From Pseudomonas fluorescens (GTDB lineage: Bacteria; Pseudomonadota; Gammaproteobacteria; Pseudomonadales; Pseudomonadaceae), in NCBI RefSeq assembly GCF_902497995.1, contig NZ_CABVII010000004.1:62001-126000 (forward strand): a DNA stretch of 64,000 bases. The letters run 5' to 3'. The notes under the pieces are model-generated. The model made no database searches. It saw only the letters and a list, made by a program, of their open reading frames with translations, and was not told the DNA's origin. Positions 41,606 through 49,566 of the stretch are shown in pieces; the stretch's first letter is position 1; each line of letters opens with the position of its first letter. The position numbers were made by a program, and so were the translations under genes.

Positions 41606-41797
41606 ATGCTGATACTCACCCGCAAAGTCGGTGAAAGCATAAATATTGGTGATGACATTACGATCACCATCCTGGGCGTTAGCGGCCAGCAAGTCAGGAT
41701 CGGCATCAACGCTCCGAAAGACGTTGCCGTGCACCGCGAAGAGATTTATCAGCGTATCCAGGCTGGCCTGACCGCCCCGGAAAAGCCGCAGCCCTGA
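41606..41797 (+). CDS. rsmE: CsrA/RsmA-family RNA-binding regulator, RsmE type
   Basis: 63 residues from ATG 41606 with AGGAGA 6 nt upstream; the longer frame to 41576 lacks support. [20 protein letters not shown] and [23 protein letters not shown] are diagnostic. The C-terminus [10 protein letters not shown] matches the RsmE-like paralogue of fluorescent pseudomonads rather than RsmA. It binds GGA motifs in leaders to repress translation and is antagonised by Rsm small RNAs. Confidence 0.92.
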   Translation: MLILTRKVGESINIGDDITITILGVSGQQVRIGINAPKDVAVHREEIYQRIQAGLTAPEKPQP

Positions 41798-42014
41798 ATC
41801 CTGCTGCAGTCGGTAGCCAGCCCCCGCTCGTCTGGAATCACGGCTGGCTCGATTCGAGCACCGCATCGCCCTTTGTTTCTTGCTCGCCATTCCCGATGGT
41901 CATGACACTTCTCAGCGTTCAGTCGAGAACGTGAAGCCGATAGCACCGACAAGCTTCACATCATGACTGTCAGGCGTTCGGGGTTGCCCCGATGAATGAG
42001 CCGATGCCGCCCGG

Positions 42015-42470
42015 CTAGCCAAAGGTCACAGCCCGCGCCATGCCCGTGGCCGCCACGACCATCAGCAACAGCAGCAACGCTTCGACATGACTGATCCGTG
42101 CAAACAGCTTTGCACGGCCAGCATCGATAGCCATGCCCCGCCCCAGTGCAATCCGCCATTTGATCAGCGTCACCATGGGCGCAATTTCAAGCAACAGGAT
42201 GATGACGAACAGCGTCATCTTGAGGTGGAACAGCGGCTGGTGAAGGTAGTAATCCGTGCCCTTCTCGTACCCGCCAAAAGCCCGCATCCCGCCGCTGACC
42301 AGGAGAATGACGGCCGAGAGGCCCCACAGATTATCCGCGAGTAAAACGCTGCGCGCCTCCCCGACCCCGGCCACCAGTCGCCGAAGCGCCGTGCCGCGAG
42401 TGAGCACCGCCCAGAAGCCCAGGGCAAACGCCAAGAGATGAACCGCCGCCAGAACCCAATGAGCCAGCAT
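42015..42470 (-). CDS. DUF2214-family membrane protein
   Basis: 151 residues with four hydrophobic helices (about 5-22, 45-60, 82-105, 128-148). ADNLWGLSAVILLVSGGMRAFGGYEKGTDYYL and FHLKMTLFVIILLLEIAPM are typical of DUF2214 proteins. Inner-membrane location; function unknown. It is monocistronic. The next gene is divergent, with 215 bp between in which I see no further feature. Confidence 0.8.
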   Translation of the reverse strand: MLAHWVLAAVHLLAFALGFWAVLTRGTALRRLVAGVGEARSVLLADNLWGLSAVILLVSGGMRAFGGYEKGTDYYLHQPLFHLKMTLFVIILLLEIAPMVTLIKWRIALGRGMAIDAGRAKLFARISHVEALLLLLMVVAATGMARAVTFG

Positions 42471-42685
42471 CGAAATACTCCTGTCAGGACGAAATGAATC
42501 AGCCTTTCAGTAGTAGCGCATGAAATGAGGGCGTGCGTCGCGCAGCAAAATCACCAAACACTCAAAGCGTCAATCCTCAGGCGGATCGCGGCTAGACTCC
42601 ACCACACAAGCGCTGACAGCTCGTCGCGGCACCAGCCCTTGATGCGAAGTCGTTCCCACCCCAATTGACCCGAGTACACAAGATC

Positions 42686-43438
42686 ATGTGTGAATCATGT
42701 GATTCAAACGCTATGCCAAACGCGAGTGGTCGTCGTAGGTTTCTTCGGCTTGCCGGACTGGGCGCAGGCGCCCTGCTACTTGCCGGTGCACTGCCCGACC
42801 AGATCGCCCGGGCTGCCGAGAAAACCGCCCCTCCCCCCAAACCGCAAAACGCGATCAGTCCCGACAATGCCCTGCAAAGACTGATGGAGGGAAATGAACG
42901 CTATGTCGCCGGCGACTCCAAGACCCATGATTTCAAGGATGAGCGAGAAGCCCTGGTCTCCGGCCAGAACCCGTTCGTGGCGGTATTGGGCTGCTCGGAC
43001 TCTCGCATCGCTCCCGAGTACGCGTTCGACACCGCCCGAGGCGATCTTTTCGCCATACGTGTCGCTGGCAACTTCGTCACGGACGAGGGTTTGGCCAGCC
43101 TCGAATACGCCGTCGCGGTGCTCGGCGCACCCTTGATCCTCGTGCTCGGGCACGAAAGCTGCGGTGCCATCGATGCAGGCATCAAAGCCGTCAAGAATCG
43201 CACCGTTTTTCCTGGCCATATCCCGAAATTGACTGACGCACTCAAGCCTTCTATCAAGAAAGTGCTCGCTCAACCCGGGAGCCTTATCGAAAACGCCACC
43301 GTGCAAAACGTCAAAGACTCGGTCGAGCGCCTCAAACATGCTTCGCCATTACTGACCGATGCGCTGAGCAAGGGCACGTTGAAGGTAGTGGGCGGCGTCT
43401 ATCGTCTGGCGACTGGCAAAGTAGACTTGATCACCTGA
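42686..43438 (+). CDS. Beta-type carbonic anhydrase with Tat signal
   Basis: 250 residues from ATG 42686; ATG 42713 or an earlier frame start at 42665 are alternatives. The twin-arginine signal GRRRFLRLAGLGAGALLLAG near residues 14-33 implies export folded to the periplasm. Zinc ligands are in VLGCSDSRIAPE (Cys, Asp-Arg) and LGHESCGAIDAG (His, Cys). It interconverts CO2 and bicarbonate, here probably outside the inner membrane. A bidirectional hairpin follows. Confidence 0.9.
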   Translation: MCESCDSNAMPNASGRRRFLRLAGLGAGALLLAGALPDQIARAAEKTAPPPKPQNAISPDNALQRLMEGNERYVAGDSKTHDFKDEREALVSGQNPFVAVLGCSDSRIAPEYAFDTARGDLFAIRVAGNFVTDEGLASLEYAVAVLGAPLILVLGHESCGAIDAGIKAVKNRTVFPGHIPKLTDALKPSIKKVLAQPGSLIENATVQNVKDSVERLKHASPLLTDALSKGTLKVVGGVYRLATGKVDLIT

Positions 43439-43468
43439 GCCGGACACGCCGGACACGCCGGACGCAAA

Positions 43469-43492
43469 GAGCCCAGCGCAATGGCTGGGCTC
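43469..43492. terminator. Hairpin between carbonic anhydrase and the 64-residue gene
   Basis: GAGCCCAGC and GCTGGGCTC pair around GCAATG. T-tracts are short on both sides, so it is a moderate bidirectional terminator for the two convergent genes. Confidence 0.6.
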
Positions 43493-43495
43493 CGG

Positions 43496-43690
43496 TTATT
43501 TTCTGTTTTCCATCATTTTGTCGGCGAGGGTTTTGGCCCTTTCAATCAACAGGTTCTGCCTGTCCTCGTGCGTAGCCCCTCCGACAACGGGTGCCGTCAG
43601 GTTGCTTTCTGCAATCAACGCAGCGCAGAAGTACTGATCCCAGACAGTTCTGGTATCAGCGGCCTGTTTGTTGGTTTGATCGGCGATCAT
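43496..43690 (-). CDS. Hypothetical protein, 64 residues
   Basis: ATG 43690 has AAGGAG 6 nt upstream, a strong site. Begins MIADQTNKQAADTRTVWDQY and is helical and soluble. Probably a real Pseudomonas small protein of unknown function. The longer frame to 43762 is not needed. Confidence 0.65.
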   Translation of the reverse strand: MIADQTNKQAADTRTVWDQYFCAALIAESNLTAPVVGGATHEDRQNLLIERAKTLADKMMENRK

Positions 43691-43951
43691 ATGCGGCTCC
43701 TTTTGATGAGGTAGCTCGGGTAGTTTACGCCCGAATTGCCGACAACCCGTGTTCCCGTACAAGAATCCGACCGATAAAAAGAACGGCTTCGATAGCTTGA
43801 TGAGCGTCGATTACGCAAGGCTTATGCATGTCCGGTTTACCGCTCACTCTCCGGGAAATTTCTTACGCACCATTCAGAACCGCCTGATTGCGATACCTCG
43901 TCATCATCGCCACTGTCTGTCTCCTTGTTTTTGCTGAAAAGGAAACTGGCT

Positions 43952-44128
43952 ATGTCCGGCAAACCGGCGGCCCGCCAAGGTGATGCAGTCAATTGCCCCA
44001 GATGCGGTAAAACTACGAAAAGAAGATTGAGCATCTCGAGCCTCCTGCCCAGGGTTTTGCGGCCTGCACTAATCCCCAGTAACGCCCAAGTTGCGCAATG
44101 CACCTATTTTGGTACACTCCAATCATGA
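43952..44128 (+). pseudogene. PAAR-domain protein, 5' fragment
   Basis: After AAAAGGAAA and 8 nt, the frame starts MSGKPAARQGDAVNCPRCG, the characteristic opening of PAAR proteins that cap the type VI secretion spike. About 20 codons later the homology ends and the frame runs out through unrelated sequence by 44128. The PAAR repeat and any effector domain are missing. It is probably the leftover of a PAAR/Rhs-type effector locus replaced by the toxin-antitoxin genes that follow. The 260 bp before it contain no gene. Confidence 0.55.
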
Positions 44129-44466
44129 TTGTTATCGTACCGGTGCTCAACGTACGTTTTTTTTGCACGGACGCCGGGAATGAGCCGGTACGGGAATGGC
44201 TGTCAGACCTGTCTCGCGACCATAGACGAATGATCGGGACGGAGATCAAAACCGTTCAGCTTGGCTGGCCGATAGGCATGCCGGTAGTTCGCAAGCTGGA
44301 TACCGGGCTATGGGAGGTCAGGATTGATCTCGGAAATACTATCGCCCGCGTTCTCTTCACCGTAGTGGGCTCCGACATGGTTCTGCTCCACGGTTTCATC
44401 AAGAAGAGCCAAAAAACACCAGCGGCTGACATGACCACTGCCAAGCAGCGCAAAGCAAGACTATGA
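44125..44466 (+). CDS. RelE/HigB-type toxin (Gp49-like)
   Basis: 113 residues from ATG 44125; no good Shine-Dalgarno is visible but a TACACT box lies just upstream, so a short-leader transcript is possible. FFCTDAGNEPVREWLSDLSRDHRRMIGTEIKTVQLGWPIGMPVVRKL and GLWEVRIDL followed by RVLFTV are the phage Gp49/HigB pattern. It should act as a ribosome-dependent mRNA nuclease. The antitoxin gene follows after 10 nt, toxin first as in higBA. Confidence 0.82.
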   Translation: MIVIVPVLNVRFFCTDAGNEPVREWLSDLSRDHRRMIGTEIKTVQLGWPIGMPVVRKLDTGLWEVRIDLGNTIARVLFTVVGSDMVLLHGFIKKSQKTPAADMTTAKQRKARL

Positions 44467-44476
44467 GGCACAGCGT

Positions 44477-44779
44477 ATGAACAAGCATATCGGATCTGAC
44501 TTTGACGACTTCCTCGCCGAGCAAGGCCTCGCCGAGGAAGTCTCTGCAGCCGCACTCAAGCGCGTCATCTCCTGGCAGATAGCCGAGGCCATGAAGCTGC
44601 AACGCGTCAGCAAGAAAACCCTCGCTGAGCGGATGCATACCAGCCGCACCGCGGTGGATAGAGCACTTGACCAGAACGACGCAGGCATGACATTGGCCAC
44701 TCTGGCCAGCGCCGCCCGCGCACTGGGTCAGCGCGTAGAGGTTCGCCTCGTCCCTGAGCATGAAGATCATCGCGCATAA
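44477..44779 (+). CDS. HigA-type XRE antitoxin
   Basis: 100 residues with a central HTH: VISWQIAEAMKLQRVSKKTLAERMHTSRTAVDRALDQ, near residues 30-66, and the ending ATLASAARALGQRVEVRLVPE that is usual in partners of Gp49-like toxins. It binds the toxin and represses the operon. Directly downstream of the toxin gene, so a complete HigBA-type pair. Confidence 0.85.
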   Translation: MNKHIGSDFDDFLAEQGLAEEVSAAALKRVISWQIAEAMKLQRVSKKTLAERMHTSRTAVDRALDQNDAGMTLATLASAARALGQRVEVRLVPEHEDHRA

Positions 44780-45175
44780 CCCCCGGTCCTTTGCCTGCAA
44801 GCTCAAGGACTGGAATTGCGTCAATTCGGCGCGGATTGAAAACCTGGGAGGTCAATGTTGCAATCGATGCACTCAAAGACGCCAACTTGAGGCGATCATT
44901 AATTTGATCCCCAAGGCAACGGACAAGAGCTTTCCGAGTCCACGGGGGACCATTAAGCGCGGCACCTCTCGCAGAGATCTACCGACGAACGGTCTTGTAA
45001 GTCGCCCCTCCAAGCCTAAGCTCACGTCATGTCGCATAGACTTTGGGGCCTTGGGAAATCCCCGTCCGGTTCGAAGGAGCCGATCTAATAATAACAACTT
45101 CATAATTCATGAGTTATTGCTTTTTGTGGGCTGCGAGAAAGAGGACTTTTCCAGAGCTTCCTTGGGGTGATAGAA
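44780..45175. other. 396-bp stretch without a supported gene
   Basis: Both strands carry open frames of 75-135 codons, but none has a start site with a Shine-Dalgarno or protein-like composition. Sequence near 45080-45120 is AT-rich and probably holds the promoter for the secreted protein gene. Confidence 0.4.
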
Positions 45176-45664
45176 ATGAAAAAAATTATTTTAGCTGCAC
45201 TTGTCTCTTGTGCGGCACCGATCGCACACGCTGATATAGGCGCTTTTGCTGGCCTGACTTATGCCTTTGGCGCCAATACCGGCATAGGTTTTACACTTCA
45301 TGCAACTTCTAGCAGAGATGAAAATAGCGCCATCGCGTCGGCAGGTATTAGTTACTATCCCTTTGCCCTTACCCCAATGTTCGGGCTCCCCGTGGGTGTA
45401 GGCTATCAAGGCAAAAATGCAGCGGCTATCGTTAGTTATGACCTCCTGCTTAAACAATTCGCTATTGCCGGCGGTTACGCCAGCACCCGTGATGACGATG
45501 ATTCCGATGGGGACGCGGCCAGCACATCGTCCGGCTCCACATCAGGAGCATCCCAGCCAGGAATGGGAGCAGGAACGGGAACCGGTGCCGGATCTGGAGG
45601 TGGAGGCGGATCTGGAGGTGGAGGTGGAGGTGGAGGTGGAGGATCAATAGCAATTATTCAATAG
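45176..45664 (+). CDS. Secreted protein with a Gly-rich tail
   Basis: 162 residues from ATG 45176 (GGGGTGATAGAA before it). Signal peptide MKKIILAALVSCAAPIAHA with cleavage before DIG. The body shows alternating short beta-like segments (IGAFAGLTYAFGANTGIGF, ASAGISYYPFALTPMFGL, AIVSYDLLLKQFAIAGGYA), suggesting a small outer-membrane or periplasmic beta protein. From about residue 103 it turns into an Asp/Ser then Gly-only tail. DNA for the tail is repetitive (GGTGGAGG), which makes slippage likely. Family not recognised. Confidence 0.65.
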   Translation: MKKIILAALVSCAAPIAHADIGAFAGLTYAFGANTGIGFTLHATSSRDENSAIASAGISYYPFALTPMFGLPVGVGYQGKNAAAIVSYDLLLKQFAIAGGYASTRDDDDSDGDAASTSSGSTSGASQPGMGAGTGTGAGSGGGGGSGGGGGGGGGGSIAIIQ

Positions 45665-45763
45665 CGGGAGAAGACAGCCGGTGACGAGGATCGATATATA
45701 GAGGAGGAATCGGGGGTGTCAGAAATTTTGTGTTCGGGCATAACATGAGTAAGAGGAGCATGT

Positions 45764-45979
45764 ATGCCAACCAAAAAGAAACGGCCGACAGACACCAGTA
45801 CAGCAACCTCTGCTGAAATAGAGAGATCCATCCAAGCCATGAATAAAATGGCTGAACGTCTTTGGGGGGATGGTCGAGAGACCGAGGCGAAAGCCCTCCT
45901 TGATGCCTTGGATTCTCTAAACCGGGCACTGGACCGGATCAGGATCGGCGAAAGTCGCAGGGTCAAGACGCTTCATTGA
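45764..45979 (+). CDS. Small helical protein, 71 residues
   Basis: AAGAGGAGC lies 6 nt before the ATG. Lys/Thr-rich front, then a helix SAEIERSIQAMNKMAERLWGDGRETEAKALLDALDSLNRALDR. No known family. It belongs to a set of three small helical proteins on the plus strand (45764, 46043, 46724). Confidence 0.6.
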   Translation: MPTKKKRPTDTSTATSAEIERSIQAMNKMAERLWGDGRETEAKALLDALDSLNRALDRIRIGESRRVKTLH

Positions 45980-46042
45980 AGAGGTACCGCGGACTATCTC
46001 GCACACGGGAGTCCTGACCGATTCGGAACGAGGGCTTATGGC

Positions 46043-46231
46043 ATGGCGCACTCACTTCAATACCAGATAACCGAATCCGTTCGCGTAGTCGAGATCGAGG
46101 TGGGGAAGCTGCTCGATCTGGCAGCCATGTTGAAAGACGCCGGAAATGATCCCTTGGCAACGGCTGTCTCGAGCCAGGCGAACAAGCTTCTTGAAGCCGC
46201 GGTAGCACTAAGAATCGCGATGGCCAGCTGA
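46043..46231 (+). CDS. Small helical protein, 62 residues
   Basis: GAGGG lies 8 nt before the ATG. One long amphipathic helix region, SVRVVEIEVGKLLDLAAMLKDAGNDPLATAVSSQANKLLEAAVAL. Function unknown. Same direction as the 71- and 70-residue proteins. Confidence 0.6.
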   Translation: MAHSLQYQITESVRVVEIEVGKLLDLAAMLKDAGNDPLATAVSSQANKLLEAAVALRIAMAS

Positions 46232-46250
46232 AGTGATGGACCCGGCTCCT

Positions 46251-46407
46251 TTACTGGGGCGTTACGAGGTATTGAGACTTCACTTCACCGCTATCGGGAT
46301 CGATGAACCAGACGTCCTTGTTGTCAGCTTTCACCCGCTGACATTCCGTAGGGAAGCCTTTTGCAGCGGATCGCTATCAGCGTACTACTCAACTTCTTCA
46401 AGTTCAT
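46251..46407 (-). pseudogene. Frameshifted small secreted protein
   Basis: AAGAGGTGC precedes ATG 46407, which opens MNLKKLSSTLIAI. The frame then ends early. One base shifted, the strand reads GFPTECQRVKADNKDVWFID and PDSGEVKSQYLVTPQ up to TAA at 46251, clearly protein-like. Removing one base near 46360 joins them into a roughly 51-residue product. It may be a recent frameshift. Family not recognised. The rest of 46408-46569 shows nothing. Confidence 0.45.
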
Positions 46408-46569
46408 GCAGCACCTCTTCTTGTGGTTTTGTGAGTAATTTGAGCCTGGGCGTATTGATTGAACATCGTCAGGAACCACGCATCACGATATCCGGCAACC
46501 TGTCACGACCTTGTCACACCCGCCAAGCACAATGCGGTCAGCCAAACGGATTTGGTCACGTGTATGGAG

Positions 46570-46592
46570 AGCCCGCCTGGTGCGGGCTTTCT
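46570..46592 (+). terminator. Rho-independent terminator
   Basis: AGCCCGC and GCGGGCT pair around CTGGT and are followed by TTCTTGTT. It lies between the 62- and 70-residue protein genes. A weaker hairpin (AAGCAGG...CCTGCT) follows near 46671. Confidence 0.65.
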
Positions 46593-46723
46593 TGTTCCTG
46601 CCTTGACCTATTCATTCAAACGGATAGCATTCGGGCGTTCATTTCACGCCCCCCATTTGAAGCCCGCCCACAAGCAGGTTTTTTTGCCTGCTACGCTTTC
46701 CTCACTCAAAGGAGGAATCAGCC

Positions 46724-46936
46724 ATGCCTACCCACGACCTCATCCCTTCGCTGATATTCAAGCTCAACGAAAACCAGCTCGTAATTGCGGAGTCCGTCGA
46801 GGCGCTCTCCATTTGGATCGAGCAACTGCACGGCCCCGCCGAGGATGCCGTCAGGATCCGCAGCTCTCTGACCAAGCTCGATGAGAACCTGGAATTCATC
46901 ACGCGTGGGGTCGCCGAACTGCTGAATGATCGGTGA
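46724..46936 (+). CDS. Small helical protein, 70 residues
   Basis: AAAGGAGG lies 8 nt before the ATG, a very strong site. MPTHDLIPSLIFKLNENQLV, then ESVEALSIWIEQLHGPAEDAVRIRSSLTKLDENLEFITRGVAELL, predicted as two helices able to coil together. No known family. The following 256 bp show no gene. Confidence 0.65.
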   Translation: MPTHDLIPSLIFKLNENQLVIAESVEALSIWIEQLHGPAEDAVRIRSSLTKLDENLEFITRGVAELLNDR

Positions 46937-47192
46937 CTTCCCGGCCCTCGATCACTCAGAACGCCGGGCCTATCAAGCAGGGACCGTCCAGGTAAAGCCT
47001 TAAGGCGTAAGGCGCGTACTGACACCGCGCCCTACCCTGAAACATTCGCTCTCTTCCGTCCGGCACTGGCACGCTCAGGTACGGGTTAAGCACAAGTCAC
47101 CACAATCCAGGACCTTCAGCACCAAAGCTGAAGCTATCTTCGTCAGCTGTTTCACCGCTGCTGGACAATCTCAGAACGTCTGTAACGTTGCC

Positions 47193-47417
47193 ATGAACGA
47201 AGTTGTAGGTGCCCTATATCTATCCGAGTTCAAAGTGGAAACATTAGTGGCCCAAGGTACTTTGCTTCGTAAAGCTCAACGTATTATCAAAGCCGCTCGA
47301 CATGCACCTCACGGAATTCATTACTATCTAGCACCCAGACATAGGCTTCTAGAATCGTATGAGGATGCTGCAAAGCTGGAAGCCATCCTGGGTGTATTCA
47401 TTCCGGTCTATCCCTGA
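47193..47417 (+). CDS. Hypothetical protein, 74 residues
   Basis: Begins MNEVVGALYLSEFKVETLVAQGTL and ends AAKLEAILGVFIPVYP. Basic middle (RKAQRIIKAARHAPHGIHYY). No Shine-Dalgarno stands out. Its last 20 bases overlap the convergent small membrane gene. Moderate evidence only. Confidence 0.4.
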   Translation: MNEVVGALYLSEFKVETLVAQGTLLRKAQRIIKAARHAPHGIHYYLAPRHRLLESYEDAAKLEAILGVFIPVYP

Positions 47418-47544
47418 AGACATCCTTTGTACTGGTGGGTGGGAGTTCTTCATCCAATCCATACCACTGGAATATCCCATACACCATAAGCAGCCAGATG
47501 ATCGCTATGATGAGTAGTAAAGTGATGAATTTAGGGATGTTCAA
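47398..47544 (-). CDS. Very small membrane protein (48 residues), second of a pair
   Basis: TTG 47544 with AGGGG 8 nt upstream (GTG 47550 is the alternative). The protein begins MNIPKFITLLLIIAIIWLLM and continues VYGIFQWYGLDEELPPTS. One membrane helix and a short charged cytoplasmic or periplasmic tail. It lies 21 nt after the stop of another tiny membrane protein on the same strand, so they are co-transcribed. Below usual gene-calling size. No family recognised. Confidence 0.55.
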   Translation of the reverse strand: MNIPKFITLLLIIAIIWLLMVYGIFQWYGLDEELPPTSTKDVFRDRPE

Positions 47545-47565
47545 GGGCACGGCCCCTAGTGTGGG

Positions 47566-47721
47566 TTAGTTAGCCATTACACGGCCTGGCCTATTCAATT
47601 CACTCACAACAACTCCTGTGGTAGTATGTACCGGTGAAAGCAGTAACGCCGCCCCACACACCAGAGTAAACCACGTTGTTGTCAGTATGAGCAGGAACAC
47701 CAACAGTTGGTTTGCTTTCAT
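47566..47721 (-). CDS. Very small membrane protein (51 residues), first of a pair
   Basis: ATG 47721; the protein begins MKANQLLVFLLILTTTWFTL and continues VCGAALLLSPV, ending NRPGRVMAN. Hydrophobic nearly to residue 31: either a signal anchor or a poorly cleaved signal peptide. The Shine-Dalgarno is weak (AACGGT). The second gene follows closely. The pair could act as a membrane complex, a lysis/holin-like unit or a type I toxin; none of these is shown by the sequence. Confidence 0.5.
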   Translation of the reverse strand: MKANQLLVFLLILTTTWFTLVCGAALLLSPVHTTTGVVVSELNRPGRVMAN

Positions 47722-48165
47722 GTTTATTACCGTTGGACCTTGTTCTCGGAAGTGTGAATCAGTGGATAATGCACAGAGGTTAGTTCAAGGTGGTGATTAT
47801 GAAAACCCCCTGAAAGGGGTGTAGTAACCCACCATTAACTGGGTGATACACTATCGTTTCATTGGTGGTACAGATTGCACCAAGCCGCTAGCCAGCACTT
47901 CATAATGGCACTGGTGAAAGATTGCCAAGCCTCGCTTTCTGATAGCACTCAAACTTAGTTTTCTGCACAGAAATGGCAGATTACGTCCATCATCCTGGAA
48001 TTCATGCTAACTGTGGCCGACCCACGACTCCGGCCGGATGTTAACTATCGACTTCCAGCAAATTGTCGAAGTCCGATGAATGGTAAACACCCAAGATGGC
48101 AAGCACCATTGCAGACAGCCTGGAGTGGTGCTGCGATGGTCCTTCGATAGGTGAGTCGTTCTTAT
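47722..48165. other. 444-bp stretch without a supported gene
   Basis: It contains a hairpin ACCCCCTGAAAGGGGT near 47804-47820 and moderately AT-rich DNA, and probably includes the promoter for the membrane pair on the minus strand. No coding signal seen on either strand. Confidence 0.4.
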
Positions 48166-48735
48166 TTAGATTTTACGCGGCTTTTCATTTAGGTTCTGTG
48201 CACAGCACTCAATGAAGGGATAGAACCGAGTGTTTCCATGGAAAAACACACCCCACCCCGGCCCCGCCTTCTCTAAATCGAGGCCCAAAAATTTGGCGGG
48301 AGATGGTTGGGGGAGTATCCATCCGGTATCCTGGTAGGTAGCCCACACCTTCGTGACAAGGTAGCAGACGAGTCCAAGTGCCAAGAGAATGTTCCGCCAC
48401 CAGTAATATCGATTGGTGGCCCTACTGAAATCAGCAACCCATTGATAATACTTGCGCTTTGTTTCGTCGTCCCCTGAGAGTGCCTTTGCATTTGCATGCA
48501 GTATCCAGTTGTTGACGTCCAATCGCTTGAAGGCACAGAAGGCGCATGTCGCGAACAACCCCAGGCTGGCCAGCAGGAACGTTTCCTCGTTTAAGCCAAG
48601 CGGTGCGTAGTGATTCGTCTGGGCCAGATAAGCACAGATCGCCATTGTCGCACCGAGGACGAAGTAATCCAGCTTGTTGACCGCCTCAAGTTGCATCTTG
48701 ACCATCTCATCTGCACGCTCTGAGTCAGTAGCCAT
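48166..48735 (-). CDS. Membrane protein with three helices, unknown function
   Basis: 189 residues from ATG 48735 (AGAGGG 6 nt upstream; the frame opens at 48810). Helices at about LDYFVLGATMAICAYLAQ (21-38), TFLLASLGLFATCAFCAF (51-68) and WWRNILLALGLVCYLVTKVW (112-131). The last 55 residues are soluble with two Cys near the end. No recognised domain; a SLATT-like sensor of a defence pair is conceivable but not supported by a partner gene. Confidence 0.6.
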   Translation of the reverse strand: MATDSERADEMVKMQLEAVNKLDYFVLGATMAICAYLAQTNHYAPLGLNEETFLLASLGLFATCAFCAFKRLDVNNWILHANAKALSGDDETKRKYYQWVADFSRATNRYYWWRNILLALGLVCYLVTKVWATYQDTGWILPQPSPAKFLGLDLEKAGPGWGVFFHGNTRFYPFIECCAQNLNEKPRKI

Positions 48736-48890
48736 CTCCAGCCCTCTGCTGTCGTTGCATGTCTCCTGATCGTAGTCTCTGCCTTGGCCTGTCGCCATTA
48801 CGCGAGCCATTGTCCTGGGGATGTATCCTCAGTCAGCGCAATGGGAGAAGGGCTGTGGAAAGCGGTTTTTTTGCGTCCCAAGATGACAGG

Positions 48891-49064
48891 TCATTCGCCG
48901 AAGAGTGAGGGTTCTTCTATCAGTGTGGTGCTGTACTCACCGTGAGTGAGCGTTTGATCCACATCGATTTTCACAGTGCCATTAACGAAATGGGTTGAGA
49001 CACAATTGAGCCTGTCATTCTTCAGCCCAGCTATTTCCTGGCTGTGGAACTGGACACTGAGCAT
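48891..49064 (-). CDS. Small hypothetical ORF, 57 residues
   Basis: ATG 49064 with a weak Shine-Dalgarno. The protein reads MLSVQFHSQEIAGLKNDRLN and later HFVNGTVKIDVDQTLTHGEY, ending EEPSLFGE: acidic, beta-like and plausible as coding. Below usual gene-calling size. The rest of 48736-49238 shows no other gene. Confidence 0.4.
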   Translation of the reverse strand: MLSVQFHSQEIAGLKNDRLNCVSTHFVNGTVKIDVDQTLTHGEYSTTLIEEPSLFGE

Positions 49065-49250
49065 TGGTAATTTGTTAGGTCAGGAGGTTGCTGTCAGACC
49101 CGCACCTAGTCTCCCATCCAATGGGTGGTGGAAGGCGGATTGTAGAAGAAGAATCCCACCAGAGAAACGGTCGGTTTCGGCGCTCACATTGCCCAGTGTG
49201 AACGAACCCGATATTTTGTGAACGTTCCGCATGAAATCCAAGACGAAAAA

Positions 49251-49276
49251 AAGGGCCAACCCGTGGGTTGACCCTT
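49251..49276 (-). terminator. Terminator behind tRNA-Val(GAC)
   Basis: Minus strand AAGGGTCAACCC pairs with GGGTTGGCCCTT (one mismatch) around AC and is followed by a T run. Confidence 0.8.
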
Positions 49277-49306
49277 TTCACACCGCCCAGCAGAGCGGAT
49301 TTTGTT

Positions 49307-49383
49307 TGGTAGGCGCGATTGGACTCGAACCAACGACCCCCACCATGTCAAGGTGGTGCTCTAACCAACTGAGCTACGTGCCT
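49307..49383 (-). tRNA. tRNA-Val, anticodon GAC
   Basis: 77 nt with encoded CCA. The anticodon loop is TTGACAT in a CCACC/GGTGG stem, TTCGAGTC in the T arm and AGCTCAG in the D arm. The acceptor stem AGGCACG/CGCGCCT contains an A-C mismatch at pair 5-68, where a G-C pair would be expected. Confidence 0.93.
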
Positions 49384-49566
49384 GCTGTGTGGCGGCATTC
49401 TACGGAATTCCGGAGGGGTGTCAACACCTTTTTTCGAGCTAACCCTATGAATATGCAAAATATTTAATTTTGCTGCTGCAAAGCAGATTTTCCGGCAGCT
49501 GGCAGTCGATTTTTAACTGGCGTAGGATCAATGCACTCGTAAAATATATTAAACAGAGGCTGCAGG

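Noticed and set aside
44873..45103. 76-codon frame on the minus strand in the gap after the HigA gene
   Set aside because: No Shine-Dalgarno, strongly biased Leu/Arg composition and no recognisable pattern.
48166..48735. SLATT-type defence effector
   Set aside because: Three membrane helices are present but no nucleotide-sensing or reverse transcriptase partner is adjacent, so defence cannot be supported.
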